A DNA stretch of 64,000 bases from Cymbidium sinense (GCA_021442155.1 CM038223.1:36430983-36494982), one strand, 5' to 3'; shown: positions 14,275 through 27,538, counted from the stretch's first letter. The notes: generated by a model not told the origin, from the letters alone. Numbers and translations are program-made.

Positions 14275-14280
14275 TATAAG
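14275..14280 (+). promoter_or_regulatory. LTR TATA box (TATAAG)
   Basis: GTTGTATAAGGG is followed ~35-40 bp later by a CTCTTTTTCGGGTGTAC word. The same pair recurs at 31410 (+), 47021 (-) and 55553 (-), so the segment is conserved among G LTRs and is the best candidate for the U3/R boundary. Confidence 0.55.
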
Positions 14281-15691
14281 GGTAGAGCTCGGCTACCTAA
14301 TTTTCTCTTTTTCGGGTGTACGAAGGTACCCAACTGCATTGACCTTTTAATCTTTTACTGAGTCTATACATGAATGATTGATGTTATGTTTAGATTGTGT
14401 AATAGAAATTGCATCTTTTTCATAGACTTTTAAACTTGATGTTTAAATGTGTGGCCTGGATGCATTAGGCTCTTAGGACAAAAATAATTTTCCTACCCTA
14501 TTAACAACTCATAATAAAATTTTCAAATAACTTTCAACTTTATTCTAAAGCCTAGGATATAATCAAGATAATTAAAAGATTTAGCAATCCCTTAGCTAAA
14601 TGTTGAATGTCTAACATCATGCATATCACTTATTTCACTCTTGAATAAGGAGGGTCTCCATTCTTGCACTTTAGAGAATGCTTGACCTATGAGAACACCC
14701 CCTCATGATGGTGATCTCCCTATCTCTCTAATTTGGCCAATAACTCAATTTCATTATGCATTTAGATATAATTGTCCTAAGCCTTTGTCCAAAACATTAT
14801 GCAAAAATCATAAAAGAAAATTATAAATTTTGCATTTATACTAAGACATATACTCATGCCAGTCATGATCTAGTATCTTAGGGAGTGAGTTTAGGACTCT
14901 AGCCTCTTTCCAACTTAAATAACAAGCCTAACTATTTTATAATTTCTTGACAGTGACCTATATGGTTTTGAATCATAGGTGTTAGCTAGCGGCCACTCCA
15001 GGCGGTTGTAAGTCCAAAAGAGTCGGACGATTTATCCTCTCTTACGGAGGTAAACTCTTATGTCCCCCTTCCGCTTAGATTGAGGACATACTTCTAGCTT
15101 GTGCTAAAGCTCCCTAGATTTAAGATTTAAGATTACTTGTTTCTTCATGCTATGAGTATAAATCCTCACCACGTAGGCATTTTCACTATCTTATGTTGAT
15201 GGATTATATGCCCTAGCATTCTAATAAAAATTCCAATTTAAATAAAAATAAACTTTCTCACTCAAACATATAAAGCCTCACCATAGGATCGATTGGAGTA
15301 CTCACTAGGCTTCCTAATATCATGAGTGCTCCTTGCTCATCATCTTTTGCATTCTAAAAATAAGTCTCTTCATTTGAACTTTCCCACTTAGTTTTCCAAA
15401 AAGACTAATTTGTTGATAGTATAACCATAAAATCTTTGGAGATATTGATTGACTACTTTAATTGAGAGTTTTCTTTAAAAGTCCCATTTCTTAGGATGTA
15501 ATTAACTATGGAGGCTGTCTTCATAGGTAACTAAAGAACCCAACATAAAATAAATCCTGTTTTACTTTTCCATCTAATGTAGCAGAAAGATCTCTAATAC
15601 ATAGGAAGACTCATCAAGCCTTATGAGTCCCTATTAGATGATTAGGTCCATTGTAGAGTGATATCTTTCATCTTTTAAGATAACACATCAT

Positions 15692-15733
15692 ACCTCAATT
15701 TCATACTCGATCACCTCAATTTCGTACTCGATC
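15692..15733 (+). repeat. 21-bp tandem duplication near LTR end
   Basis: Two head-to-tail 21-bp copies of acctcaatttcatactcgatc (15692-15712 and 15713-15733) differ by one base (a/g). The other G LTRs have no such duplication at the corresponding place. Confidence 0.85.
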
Positions 15734-15760
15734 ATTATAGGGTGATTTTATGTTCTAGAA

Positions 15761-16857
<1,097 letters not shown>

Positions 16858-19800
16858 TATTGACCTCATTTTTGGATGAGATTAATATCTTTTATAAAAT
16901 TAGTAATTGGAACACCTAATTCTAGATTAGAAGCCTTTTAATTAAGCAAATAGAACACTACACCTAGTGACCTAGTGTATCCTCCTTGGGTTTGATCTAA
17001 CCTAATGGGTTTAGGTAAACTCAACTCAAATCTTAAACGTAAATTAAATCAAACACATTTCACTTGAAACTGAAATTCATTTGAGTTTAAAGCAAGGAGT
17101 TTTAGGTGATCAACCTAATTACCCTATTTAAACACAAAATTAATTAAATTCAACTAAAATAAAATAAAAATCCAAATAAAAATAAATAAATTGAAATAAA
17201 ACCAAATAAAAGAAAATCAAATCCAAATTAAAGTTAATTAGTGGTCAACCTTCTAGCAAAGGGTTTGGCTTATGTTCAAGTCAAGAGTCAACCAACCAAA
17301 ATTTGACCAAATGAAATCATTCCAAATAGTTTAAATGATAATATACTCATATTTTAACATAAATTCAAAAGAATATAAATCAAATGAGGCCTTAATTAGG
17401 TTAAATAGGTCATTTGACCTAAATGGGCCTAAATGAACTATTAAATTCAAATTCAAATCAAATGAAAATTAATCCAAATTAATTAAATGAAATCACTTAG
17501 AAATGATTAATAAACATAAATCAACTAATCATTAGGCTCAATTTGCCCAATATAGATATTTCACCTAAATGAACCCAAACATAACCATTAAGCCTAAATA
17601 GGCCAAATTGAGTTTTAAACCCCAAGTAAATTGAATTGAATGATCCAATCCATTTATAAATGCTTGTATCAGCATAATTGAAAACAAAATGCATTGTAAT
17701 TGAGACAAGCAACCATTTTACTAAATTTAATTTGACCAAACCTACTTAATCCAATAATTGGTTAAATAAGAGGTAAGCAAATCATAAACATCAAATCCCA
17801 TTAAAATCTTTGGTTAATAGCATTTTAAATGATTAAGTTGTTCTAATTGAAGCATCATTTTAATTTTAATTAACCAAATGGACTAAGCTAGGTAAACTTA
17901 CTCAAAATAATTTTTAAATGACACCTTTTGAACCTAAGCATGAACCAAATTCCTTGGAACACATCTAAACCCATTCTAAAATGGGTTAAGGGTGATTGAC
18001 ATTCAATATTACGCAACCTAATTAAGTCCAAGTCAATCTAAAATAAAGGAATATTCCATGGAAAGAAGGAGAATCATTAAGACAAGGATTTATCCCTTGA
18101 TCCATTCTCTCTCCTTATTCTTCCATCTTGGCAGCTCTAGATAGGAGTAAAGTAGTTGATCACCCTTGCGGACCAAGTGAGGGAGGAAAAGGATAAAGAG
18201 TCTCTCAACCTCTAATGGTAAAGAGAAAAAGAGACTATCTCGTGCTCAATTGAGCATTCCTCCATCTTCCCTGAACTAAATGAAGTCAAACACACTTACA
18301 CCTCGATCCCCTCGCCACCAATATGCCAAAGAATGACCAAGCTTGTTAAAATCCATTGGTGCTTTGCTCCATAGGCCAATTCACAAGGAGAGAATGTAAT
18401 TCCTCCTTCCTATAGACTCATCGAATCATTCTGAAGCTAACCAAGTCAATCCCATCATGTGAGATCATTGCTAGTGAGTATGCACTAAACCCAATCTTAT
18501 TTCATTTTGGCTTTTGTCCTTTGTTAAATAAACTTGATCTCAAAGGAGATCAAGCTAAATAGATGTGATGTACGTGAGATATTGATGGCTTTGGAAGTGA
18601 AATCAAGCAATTTCAATGGTTAGATCATCAAAAATCATCTCAAATCGGCGGTTGGCTCTCAATTTTCACTATTGTTAAGATAGGTAAAATCTCTATCATC
18701 TATCCTTTAGGAACAAAAAATGGAGATTTAGTAAAACAACTTGATTAAAACCCTTATAGAAACACACTGAAACATCTAAGTCATCTGATCTTGAACACCG
18801 GGTGTGCCACATCTTCGAAGATCGGACAACACAATTGAAACTAGGTGTGCCACTATTTTAAATGCGGGATCCACGTGGATCTCGCATGGATAAATGGAGT
18901 GGCGCCACATGTAAAGGGACGTTGCGTGACGCCGATATGTTTAAATAGGAAAATTGAGATTTCTGATTTTAAAAATTATTGAAAATTGGTAAAAACTCCA
19001 AAAATCATAATAAATTAAATATTAAGTAAAAATAGATAAATAAGAGCTCTATTGATTCATCTTAATGAGAAGAATTCTTTAAAATTAAAATCCGTTATTA
19101 AATTTGGATAATTTTGAATTAATTTGGCTTTAAGTAAAAATAATCAAACTTAAATTAATCCTAATACATTAATCCTAATGATTTGAAACATTGGGGAAAT
19201 GAAATTAAGATTAAAATACACTTCAGAGAAATGTTTTATGATTTATTTCAAAATAAACTTGAAGATAGGGAATTTTTAATTCCAAAACTTAATTATAATG
19301 AAATAAATAAATATTAATTTAAAATAATTATAAAAAATCATGAAAATAAAAAAATCATCATAACAAACCCTAATGACCTTAAATATATTATTGAAGTAAA
19401 ACACAAAATCACCTAATTTAATGATTAATTGAATTAATTAACTCAAATATTAAATCTGAACTTAAGAAAATCATAATAAATCAACTAAATTTCCTACAAT
19501 TTCAAATAAACCCTTTATGGAAGCATCTTCCAAAAAGGAATCAATAAAAAATAAAACCCATAAATTATTCTATTTAAATTAAGCTTAATTTAGGTTTTAA
19601 AAAATAATTAAAACTATAATTATACTTCTAATCAAGATGAAATTTTAAGGAAATCAAATTGGTAAAGAAGGCCATTTTCCATACAAATTTCAAAGCTAAT
19701 TTACCTCAAGAGTGGGAGCTATTGAATTTCCAAGTCCCTAGGTCAATTTACATGAAATATTAAATTAAAAAATTATAAAAATCATAAAACTTTGTAAAAT

Positions 19801-20004
19801 TAACTTAGAAAATTTCAATTAACTTCAGACCATTCAATAGAAATTGTCTAACCCTTTAATATTAATAAAATTAATTGATTACATATTTAAAGAAACTTAA
19901 TGAATTGATTAAAGGAATGGAATTTAATTAAATAATCACTTTTTACAAATTAATATTAAAGTTAGTCAATAAATTTTAGATCGAAATATGAACTTCATTG
20001 ACAT
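16858..20004 (+). mobile_element. Family G LTR, 5' part only, copy 3
   Basis: It begins TATTGACCTCATTTTTGG and follows the LTR order through the GC-richer core (18080-18960) to about 20004. There similarity to 2530-2620 (reverse complement) stops abruptly and family H sequence begins. About 3.4 kb of the LTR's 3' part, including the TATA segment, is missing. Either the rest was deleted, or the H fragment was joined here by rearrangement. Confidence 0.75.
18868..18881. promoter_or_regulatory. Perfect 14-bp palindrome with CACGTG core
   Basis: GATCCACGTGGATC is its own reverse complement and contains a G-box (CACGTG), the site of plant bZIP and bHLH factors. Related forms occur at 3678-3691, 50047-50060 and 50109-50122 in other G LTRs. 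Confidence 0.5.
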
Positions 20005-20695
20005 AAAGCATGAATAAGAGAGGGATAAGCATATCCTAAATTAGATCTTCCCCTAAGCATATTACAAATAAAATTATAAATAATCTTCACTATATCAATT
20101 ATAAAGCCCTTTTGAATAGAAAATTTCAAAATGTCCCTATCCTTAGTCACCTCACTAATATGTCCAGTGGGCGTCAGCTTGGCAAAAATAAAATAGTGCC
20201 AAGCCTTAGACTATACCATTAGGTTGATGGTAAAAAAGTTAATAATTATTTCCTTTCGCCATTTCCATTGAATATTTCCATTTATTCCAATAAGAAAACT
20301 AAGGATGTCATCAAAATCAAGATGATTATTATATTAAGAAAGATATTGATCATATACTATATTTTGTAAACCATAATATGCATTAATTTTGGTGCTATAA
20401 AAACTCACCAGTTTCCCCCAAATAAAAACTTTATTGTCTTGATGCTCCTTCGTGTTGGAGAAGAACTCTCACACCACATAAATGACATAAGGGTTGCTTT
20501 CTTAAGGTAGTTTCTCTTAGCCTTATTCGATGATAATCCTCTTCATGCTCCCACCGAGATTATGGAAAATCCTTTCCGGAATAAGGTGCTTATGGATAAA
20601 GGCATGTTGATATCTCTCATCTACTTTCCACTAATAAACCTGTTAACTTCGCTTGAATTTTCCCTTTTCTTGCTAACAAGTCTCTTGAGTGACAT
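20005..20695 (-). pseudogene. Antisense ORF, plant transposon-protein domain, truncated
   Basis: Reverse-strand remnant of a protein resembling the 'putative plant transposon protein' domain (Pfam Transposase_32 type). The ATG at 20695 opens MSLKRLVSKKREN, a basic start. Next comes a stretch with LIPER and GGSMKRIIIE (about 20560-20620), then the conserved block W-H-Y-F-I..KLTPTGHISE.TKDRDIL at about 20100-20215. Stops and frame changes separate the pieces. The C-terminal part is lost at the junction with the G LTR. The same blocks in the same order occur in the copy at 58212-59320. Proteins of this kind are known as additional, sometimes antisense, ORFs of Tat-type gypsy elements; their role is unknown. 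The identification is by eye. Confidence 0.6.
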
Positions 20696-20795
20696 GATTA
20701 TCTTCTTAGTGTGATAGAAAGTCAAGGGAAAGAAATACTTAAGAATTCCTATAGCAAGAAAATAATGAAATAATAATCTACAACCAAAGCGGCCC

Positions 20796-20805
20796 TATTT
20801 ATAAA
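20796..20805 (-). promoter_or_regulatory. TATA box of the antisense ORF
   Basis: The reverse strand reads GGTTTATAAATAGGGCC, a strong TATA box about 100 bp upstream of the ATG at 20695. It would drive transcription opposite to the element's gag-pol. Confidence 0.6.
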
Positions 20806-20835
20806 CCAGGCCTAGCACCATGATACTACAAAAGT

Positions 20836-21420
20836 AGCACTGAGGTGCTATCTTCAACAATGAACTTGTATCTTGGCACTACAATAGCTATGCTGAGGCA
20901 CTATCCTCTCAAATTCTAAAATAAGGAACTAGCATCATAGTGCTCACATGCAGTTCCTAGGCACCAGTTAGCTAGTCAAAATGGTTACTATGCTGGTCAA
21001 AAAGAGCACTTATTATCATTTATTACCATTATCTTTGTAACATATCAAAACTATAAAGCACATCAAAAATTAATGTGTCACCATGGCATTCTGATGTAGC
21101 ACCGTAGTGCTGGTCAAAAAGTTTATCCCATTTGATAAATGCACCTGCCAACATGTCAGTTTGAATAATATTTTAATTGCCATTATGGTGCTACATAGTC
21201 AACATCGTAACACTACATAGTCAGCATCAAGGCACTAGTCAATTTACTAACCTACTTTTAAATATAATTTATGGCACCTATAGCACCATAGCGACTTCCC
21301 ACTACCGAGGCCCCATCTTATTATTGCCCAAGTGCCATAATCTTCAATGCCAAAGCACTACCCTTCATAGTGCTTAGGAGCCATATTTATAGCATCGAGG
21401 CACCATCCTCCAAAAGTCTC
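20836..21420. repeat. Cluster of short inverted repeats AGCAC-N4-GTGCT
   Basis: The stretch uses the words GCAC and GTGC again and again. Some occur as exact hairpins: AGCACtgagGTGCT at 20836-20849 and AGCACcgtaGTGCT at 21098-21111. It lies upstream of the antisense ORF promoter. A matching cluster occupies 56960-57990 and 59400-59860 around the second copy. Confidence 0.6.
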
Positions 21421-21482
21421 CTATCTATTTTCCATTCGAACAACAAATAATTCATTCTCCATGTAAACAATCATATAAATAT

Positions 21483-21897
21483 GTCATTCTAAAGGGACGT
21501 AAGTCCAGTCTAAGGGCTTTTTAATAATAAATGTAAGTCTAATCTATTTGTTCATCATGCAAACACCCTACCATCTTTCTATTTGATGTAAGTCTGACCT
21601 ATGCTTGCAATGCAAATGTAAGGCCAACTGGCATTCCAAAGTGATGTAAGTTCAACCAATATGTTTACCATGCAAGCATACTATAATCAGTTCACCATGT
21701 GAACACTTTTATAATCATGGCATTCATGTTGACCATGTGAACTTACTATAATTTGTTCACCACGAGAACATATATATAATTCTGGCATTCCAAAGGGATG
21801 TAAGTCTAGCTTGATGGCTTTCTAATCAATATAAGTTCACCCCATACTTGTAATGTAAGCATAACCTAAATCTAACACATAGGTTCATCATGTGAAT
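21483..21897. repeat. ~150-bp tandem array with GTTCACcatGTGAAC palindromes
   Basis: The 20-base word beginning GGCATTCCAAAGGG recurs at 21483, 21630 and 21784 (spacing 147 and 154 bp). Between the copies lie palindromes with 6-bp arms: 21550-21564, 21663-21677, 21690-21704 (perfect GTTCACcatGTGAAC), 21728-21742, 21755-21769 and 21883-21897. The homologous array is at 59954-60193. Confidence 0.75.
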
Positions 21898-22113
21898 ACT
21901 CTTGCATTAAACCCTAGTCTACTCAGGATATTTGAGGTGAGGCAACCCATGGTTAATAATCAGACTCCCTAGATATTATAACTAGCCCTTTGATGTTGGT
22001 AGACTAAAATAATATAGTCACTGGATGACAGAACCATGGGATCTTGATCGAGACTATGCTCCTATCCTCTTCAGACAATCATCTATGCCATACCACACAC
22101 ACCATTTAATACC

Positions 22114-22135
22114 AATTTATATCAGAAAGATATGA
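22114..22135 (+). promoter_or_regulatory. Possible primer-binding site of family H
   Basis: Just after ...ATACCA the sequence reads TTTATATCAGAAAG. This recalls the tRNA-Met-i complement TGGTATCAGA used by many plant elements, with decay. The second copy at 60421 reads GCATATCAAAAAT. Weak evidence, given mainly because it falls where ORF1/gag sequence starts. Confidence 0.3.
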
Positions 22136-22489
22136 TTGTTTCTAACCTTAATTGAGAGTGCTCTCTTACTATGGTAAGAGGGGTAATTAATTATAAAGGC
22201 TTACATTCATAGGAAGTAGAACCTAGATCTAAATAAACTCTAACGTGATGTTAGGGGAAATTTAGTTGAATATACATCAACTTTCCTCATGAGAAAATAT
22301 ACTCCTACCCATCTCAATAAAGATAGTAAAGATATGCCTCAACAAAGATGGTAGGATTACTTCTCTCTCCATTTATAGTTGGAAAAATTAAAATATATGA
22401 CATCTACATAGACTTAAATATCAGGCTATAATCTTTTAAAAGTTTAAGATGGGTGACCAAGTTTAAAATCTACAATGGAAAATATTATA

Positions 22490-23290
22490 AATATGATGAC
22501 TATCAAATTAGGAGAGGGGTCCACTATTAAATCCCCTCGGGCTATAATAAATGTGGTTTCACTAAAGCTACTCTCTAGTTCAAAATTATTTCTAAGGTTG
22601 CCTAGTTTTTACATGTTGGACCTATAACTAAGCCTCTCATCAAAGGAACTGGAATGCCAAAGGCATTCAATAAGGTAAGGAAGTCGAATGTGATCATTTT
22701 TAATGAGCCATAACCTAAAGCCCTAACATCTAAGAAGGGTTCCATTTGTAATATACTATTAAAGGCAATGCCAACTACCCCTGCTAAATATAAGGTGGCT
22801 GTTAAGCCCAAACTGAAGTCCATCATCATCAATCATCTTAGCATTGCACAGCCTACTATCGCACAAGATGCCACTTTTAATCAAGGAAATAATGACCATG
22901 AAGCATCTTCCTCAGGCACCAAAATGTCTAGGAGAGCTCGAAGAAATTACAATGCTGGTCAAAGAGCTGCTAAACTGACAATAAGCAAACATACCCACCA
23001 ACAATAATTTTGATCTGCTCTGATGGGTCAAGAGGAATAGCTATGGAGGAGCAATAAAGAAGTCCTTCTAGGATAAATATACACATCCCAGTCCATAGAT
23101 TCAACCATGAAATGAGGAGACTATCTCCTACAAAATCTACAAAGTTCTAAAGATTGTTAAAAAATAGAAACCTTCATAGAAGAATCAAGAAGCTTGTGAG
23201 CCAAGTCGCCAACTTGACATATTCTTACTCTAAGAGTGGTGGGAATATTAAAAAAATATTATGTGCACCTATAGTAGAACTTAAGGCTTA
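22490..23290 (+). pseudogene. Family H ORF1, upstream of gag (unknown product)
   Basis: A forward frame runs from about 22590 to 23007 with only two stops (near 22607 and 22710) and ends MSRRARRNYNAGQRAAKL..., a basic stretch. After a frameshift, similarity to the copy at 61255-61659 resumes at about 23190-23280 (a KLVS.V..L...SGNIKK block). Two diverged copies keep the same amino-acid pattern while many bases differ, which suggests a real protein. It lies between the H leader and gag, the position of the unknown ORF1 of Ogre-type elements. Its domain is not recognised. Confidence 0.5.
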
Positions 23291-23899
23291 AAGGCATTAT
23301 TTTTTATGAATACCAACAATGAGTCTTTAGATACAAAGATATTAAGTTGACAGTTATTGGAAGATCTCGACAACCATCACTGAAAAAAATAATATAATTC
23401 ATCCGGTGAACACCATGATGTGACATCCAAGATACATTCCTAGAGATCCACCACTGGAAGGTCCCGATCAATTTGGGTACTTAAAGAATCTCAAGTCACC
23501 AACAATGAGATAACTCAATATGAGCCAGCCTCACCAAATGATAATGGAACTGAATCTCTTATCATCAACTAGAAACACCAGTTTTAAAAAAGTCAGCTAG
23601 TAGATGATGAGGTGGATAATCAACTATTCTAAGAAGATGATTTATTCCCAATCAATGAAGAGCAACTGATTCTAGAGTTCCAAAATGATGAAAATATAGA
23701 CTACATAAAAGTCAAAGTTGTTACATGGTCGATACATGTTTATGAAATAGAAATGTGACACCTGAACTACAAAATGAAGAAGTACATTAGGAGAACCAAA
23801 GCTATCAACAACTTGGAGGTGAAGCTCAAGTAAAAGTTGAAATAATTGAAGAGCTAACAAACATTGTAACAAGGTTACATGGACAAATAGGTTCTCAAC

Positions 23900-25100
23900 T
23901 CTAAAGAAGGGACCAAGAAATCAGCTAGCTCAATAATTGCCTCAATGAAATGAGCAGTTGATGAAAGAACTGTTTGGTCAACTTAACCTCATAGCAACTG
24001 CAATGTAGCAAGTGCCTCCGAGAAATCCTTCAAAGATAGTCAATCTAATAGTTGAAACTTGGGGCATACAAAAATCTACACCTAATTTCCTAATAGCTTC
24101 AATTCAAAGACAAGAAATTGTAGAAAAAGCTACTCCAAATTCCCATCAAGAGGTTGATGTTATCACCAAATCTCAAGTAGAAGATTTCATTAGCTAAAAA
24201 GTCAAAGTAGTCATGGCTTTAGAAATTGCTAAACAGGTAATTGGAAAAAGCTGACCATACCTGACCAAATATGACCAAGTACAATATCCTAAAAGATACA
24301 TTGTGCTAAAATTAATACTTTTTTGGTACAAAAAATCCACGGTAGCATCTAACTTAGTTTAATGCTACATGTTGAAACACCTAAGGAAATATGCCTTGCT
24401 ACTATGACAATTCATTAGAAGTCTTACCAATTTGACTTCTGAATGGTATATTGAGTTACCTAACAACTCAATAAAAACATTTGTCCAGCTAGAAACACTC
24501 TTCCTCAAGAGATTTGTAAGAGCAACCAAGAAAGTAATGATAACAAACCTCGTGTTCAAAAAGAGAAGGAAAGATGAGAGTGTTATCAAATACATCACAA
24601 GATGGAGAAATCTAACCATGAAATGTGATTAGCAACTCATAGAAAAGCTTGCAGTAGAATTTCTTGTGGGGAATATCGATGATCAAATGGCTCCATATTT
24701 AGCTATGGCTATGATTAACCATTCAAGAATTATTAGATCATGTAGAAAAATTCAAAAAGCTCCCCAAGTAGAATGGTCTTAGTGCCAACTACAATAATAA
24801 TCCCTTTGGCAAAGGAAAATAATCAAAATCGCATGATGCAAAAAAAAATGATTTGATAAAAATGGAAATAGACGTGCGACAACCTTATGACCAATGATAA
24901 CCTCATGACCAGTAGTAAAGCTATCAAATGATAAGAAAAAAGTAATTACCATAACCACCATAGCAAAACCAAGTAGACAAAGTTGATGATCTTTATTATT
25001 GTCCATTTCATAGGCTCATAAGTCATCTAATTGAAGATTATTTTGTCTTCAAAGATTTCAAAGAAAAGAGCTATATTAAATGAAGAACTCTCCATATCAG
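23900..25100 (+). pseudogene. Family H gag remnant
   Basis: The forward pieces follow the order of a Ty3/gypsy gag. A YPKRY block lies near 24290. The retrotransposon gag core follows at 24432-24632 (WYIELP..SIKTF..LE..FL.RF, then a VIKYITRWRNL block). A zinc-finger-like segment lies at 24990-25058 (CPFH...H...ED-Y), where the last cysteine expected in the family is tyrosine. The segment 23290-23900 before it shows no clear domain. Stops and frameshifts occur throughout, including a stop at 24630 inside the gag core. The protein would have packaged element RNA. Confidence 0.8.
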
Positions 25101-26109
25101 ACACTACATACTAGTACATCCTAAGAAGTAAAAGGTGAAAGTTATTACAACACGCCCAATCCAGGATGCAAAAGATAAAAATGTTGTGCTAGTTAGAACT
25201 CAGAATATAAATGAGGATAAGGGCAAAACACCATAAATCATAAGAAGAAGAAGGTGGTTGGGAGACCTTCATCTCAAAAAAGACCAAAAAGATGATTAAC
25301 ATTCTTTTGTCCATAGAAGGCATCCAGCGGAAGAATTCTTTAGAACTTGAAATCGATCCAAAAAGATTCTTCCCCAATAGGGGCAATTTTATAATATAAA
25401 GAAGCAAATGAAAAATAGTCAGTCTCCTTCATCAAAGCCCCATAAATAAATAAAAAGATGAAATCAAGAAATCCATGGTCTTAAAAATTAAAAATGATTG
25501 ACTCTTTAGAGTAGTACGAACAACCTCCTCGAAGGCCAGTTTAATTAGAATAATACATGGCCCATTTGTAGTTTGGCCCAAAATATTCTAACGAAGAAGT
25601 TTTGATAAAAACATGTCATGTCATAAGTTTGATTGCAACTATAACTAACTCTGAGGAAGAACTATGCATTCCTAGAGAAAAGCTCACTAAATGAAAAGTC
25701 AGGTCAGGCTTAAAGGAATTATGTCCTAAATTGGGCAGTAATTCTGAGAGTACTGAAAACTCTTAAAGCTCAAAGAAACACAAAATTTAGAGATTTATTC
25801 TAATAAAAGAGATCAGATGAAAGAAGTAAGTCAAGTTTAGTTAAGAAGTGAAAAATGAATTTTTTTTTCCTTCATAATAGAAAGCCAGAGATGAAGGCAA
25901 AGAAATTCAAATTAATAAAAATTCTTTACTCTCATCACTGACTAAACCTCTAAAGTATACCAAAATAAGAGTAGACTATAATGTTCTAGCACATGTATGC
26001 AAGCACCCTGCTTTACTAAGCATCTTTGACACTCTCATGTTGTCGAAAGATATATGTGAGACATTAATCAAAGCCTTGCACAACTCAAAATAGTATGACA
26101 CATTTTTTG
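25100..26109 (+). pseudogene. gag-protease linker of family H, degenerate
   Basis: There is no clear domain. Lysine- and glutamate-rich forward fragments with many stops fit the poorly conserved linker between the zinc finger and the protease of gypsy polyproteins. Confidence 0.45.
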
Positions 26110-26640
26110 CTAAAGAAAAGATGAAAAAAGTTCTAACCTCTCAAAATTAGTGACCATCACCTTCAATAAGAATGACCTACTATTAGAGATGATCAAACAT
26201 AATTAGCCCCTTTATGTTACAACTGAAAACAACTTTATCCAAATAAAAAGGATATTGATTGACCAAGGCACTTCGATAAATCTCTTAACAGTTAAAACAC
26301 TTTGAGCACTGGCCTTAAATGTTTCATATCTAGATAAAAGTACAGTATTCCTACAAGGATTAAATGAACAAGGACAACAAACTTTAGGGTCTCTTACTCT
26401 ACCTATACGCTTTGGAAAACTATACACAAAGGAAAAAATTCCACATGATTGAAGCCCAAGTTGCTTACAAAGTGCTCTTTGGTAGGCCGTAGACTCATGA
26501 ATATGGCATAGTGCCTTCAACTCTCCATCAATGTATGAAGTATATTCAAAATGATGAAGAACATCAAATTGATGGAGACATGAATCCATTTTGATACATG
26601 AAATCAAGATTTATGATGATGTCAAATTCTTTAAGACAAA
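26110..26640 (+). pseudogene. Family H aspartic protease remnant
   Basis: The forward frame near 26249-26290 reads RILIDQGTSINLL, the active-site segment of retroelement proteases. The catalytic Asp codon is at 26261-26263, and the usual D-[ST]-G is D-Q-G here. A flap-like LQGLNEQGQQTLG block follows (about 26345-26400). The terminal LFGRP block (about 26480-26495) is followed by TAG where tryptophan is usual, then STLHQCM-like and DDVKFF-like blocks (to 26640). The reverse 131-codon ORF at 26212-26607 is its shadow. Confidence 0.8.
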
Positions 26641-27419
26641 GAAAGTGGAGGAAGTCATTTTACAAAAGCAATTGGTTCCACCTATCAAACTAATGATGAA
26701 AAGTGATAATTCAAAGGGCAAAAGTATCAATGAATTAAAACAACCCAAGGTAATTTCCCAGCTTGGCAATGATTCTAAGGATGATAAAGAGGAGTTTGTA
26801 CTTTATCAACCCAAAAAAATAGAGAAAGCTTGTACCAGTAAAGTGGCAAAGCAACTAGAGGAAACTCAAGTTTCTTTAATAAAGGTACTTGAATCCTAAA
26901 TTTCTAAAAAGGCTTTGAAAATAACTACAATTTCAAGGGCATATATTAAGGTCTTAATTGCTTCAAGATGTGAGGAAATAGAACAACTAAAAACATCCTA
27001 TGTCCCTCCTAATAGCAGCTATAATGAACATGGTATTTATTTCTAAAAGATAGAAGAGCGAACCCCAAATCTCATGCAAATGTTGTTAGAAGAAGATGAT
27101 TTTGAGGAAAAATATATTTCAATAATGATTTCTCAATACTTCCCATCACCTCTAAAGAAGCTAATTAAAAATAATATTCAATCTATATAATCAAGCATTC
27201 AAGCTTAACTATTTAAGAGCCTCTGGAAAGAAGATAATACCCAAAATCACAAAGAATATTGGCAATTCATCACATGGGGATTAAGATATATTGCTTCGAT
27301 ATCTCATTCAGTGAGCACATGCTATGAAATAATAAATAAATAAATAATCTCCTATGGAGACTATTAAGGAATAAAGGAATTTTTCAAATGAGAATATACT
27401 TGAAGAATAATTAATAATT
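26641..27419 (+). pseudogene. Protease-RT linker of family H
   Basis: A 102-codon forward frame (26591-26899) and further Lys/Glu-rich pieces carry on from the protease without a known domain. In Ogre-type elements this zone can hold an intron; no convincing splice pair was found here. The sequence reaches the start of the RT block at about 27420. Confidence 0.4.
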
Positions 27420-27538
27420 GATCTTAAAGAGGCCCTAAAGGAATTCAAGGAAGGTCATCAAGCCATTGCTAATGAACTCCAGGAAATCAACCTAGGTACT
27501 ACAGAGGAACCTAGGCCAATCTTTATTAGTACTAACCT
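27420..27538 (+). pseudogene. Family H pol, RT N-terminal part, first piece
   Basis: The forward frame ends ELQEINLGTTEEPRPIFIST, the conserved block just before the RT core of many gypsy pol proteins. It stops exactly where the G LTR begins. The next pol block appears at 45430, in register, after the 17.9-kb insertion. Bases 27534-27538 (AACCT) are the left target-site duplication. Confidence 0.85.

Larger units (their letters stand above)
8899..15760 (+). mobile_element. Family G-like long LTR, divergent copy 2
   Basis: The start TGTTGACCTCACTTTTGG matches the G LTR start, and the order of landmarks is the same. A TTGACC-rich first part is followed by a GC-richer core at 10480-11650. Then come the 'catccactctaacggg'-type segment near 13740-13930, a TATA segment at 14275, and the end region 15480-15730, which matches 45170-45375. 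Divergence from the other copies is clear in the first 300 bp, so this is a subfamily. The right end is not sharply defined: similarity fades between 15735 and 15770. No matching direct repeat was found at the two ends. ORFs of up to 124 codons inside it (for example 11205-11579, reverse) have no family resemblance and lie in the GC-richer core. Confidence 0.7.
20005..22113 (+). mobile_element. Family H LTR-like region, copy H1, left-truncated
   Basis: The region is homologous to 58700-60420 in the same order: antisense ORF (reverse), cluster of GCAC/GTGC motifs, ~150-bp tandem array, then a conserved segment (21900-22110 against 60220-60420). It ends with ACCA just before a possible primer-binding site and is followed by ORF1, gag and pol on the forward strand, as expected of an LTR or long leader. 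It is cut at its left side by the G LTR fragment. Whether the antisense ORF lies inside the LTR or in the leader cannot be decided without the missing left end. Confidence 0.55.

Noticed and set aside
5661..15760. One G element with LTRs at 1-5660 and 8899-15760
   Set aside because: These LTRs face opposite directions and belong to different subfamilies, so they cannot be the two ends of one element.
21483..21897. CRISPR-like array of short repeats
   Set aside because: The sequence is clearly plant nuclear retroelement DNA. The repeats are dyads of varying sequence inside a ~150-bp tandem unit, not identical repeats with unique spacers.
22602..22832. 76-codon reverse ORF starting MMMMDFSLGL
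   Set aside because: The forward strand here carries the ORF1 frame, which is shared with the second H copy. The reverse frame is its shadow.
26212..26607. 131-codon reverse ORF
   Set aside because: It overlaps the protease remnant, whose active-site and flap blocks read on the forward strand. The reverse frame is a shadow.
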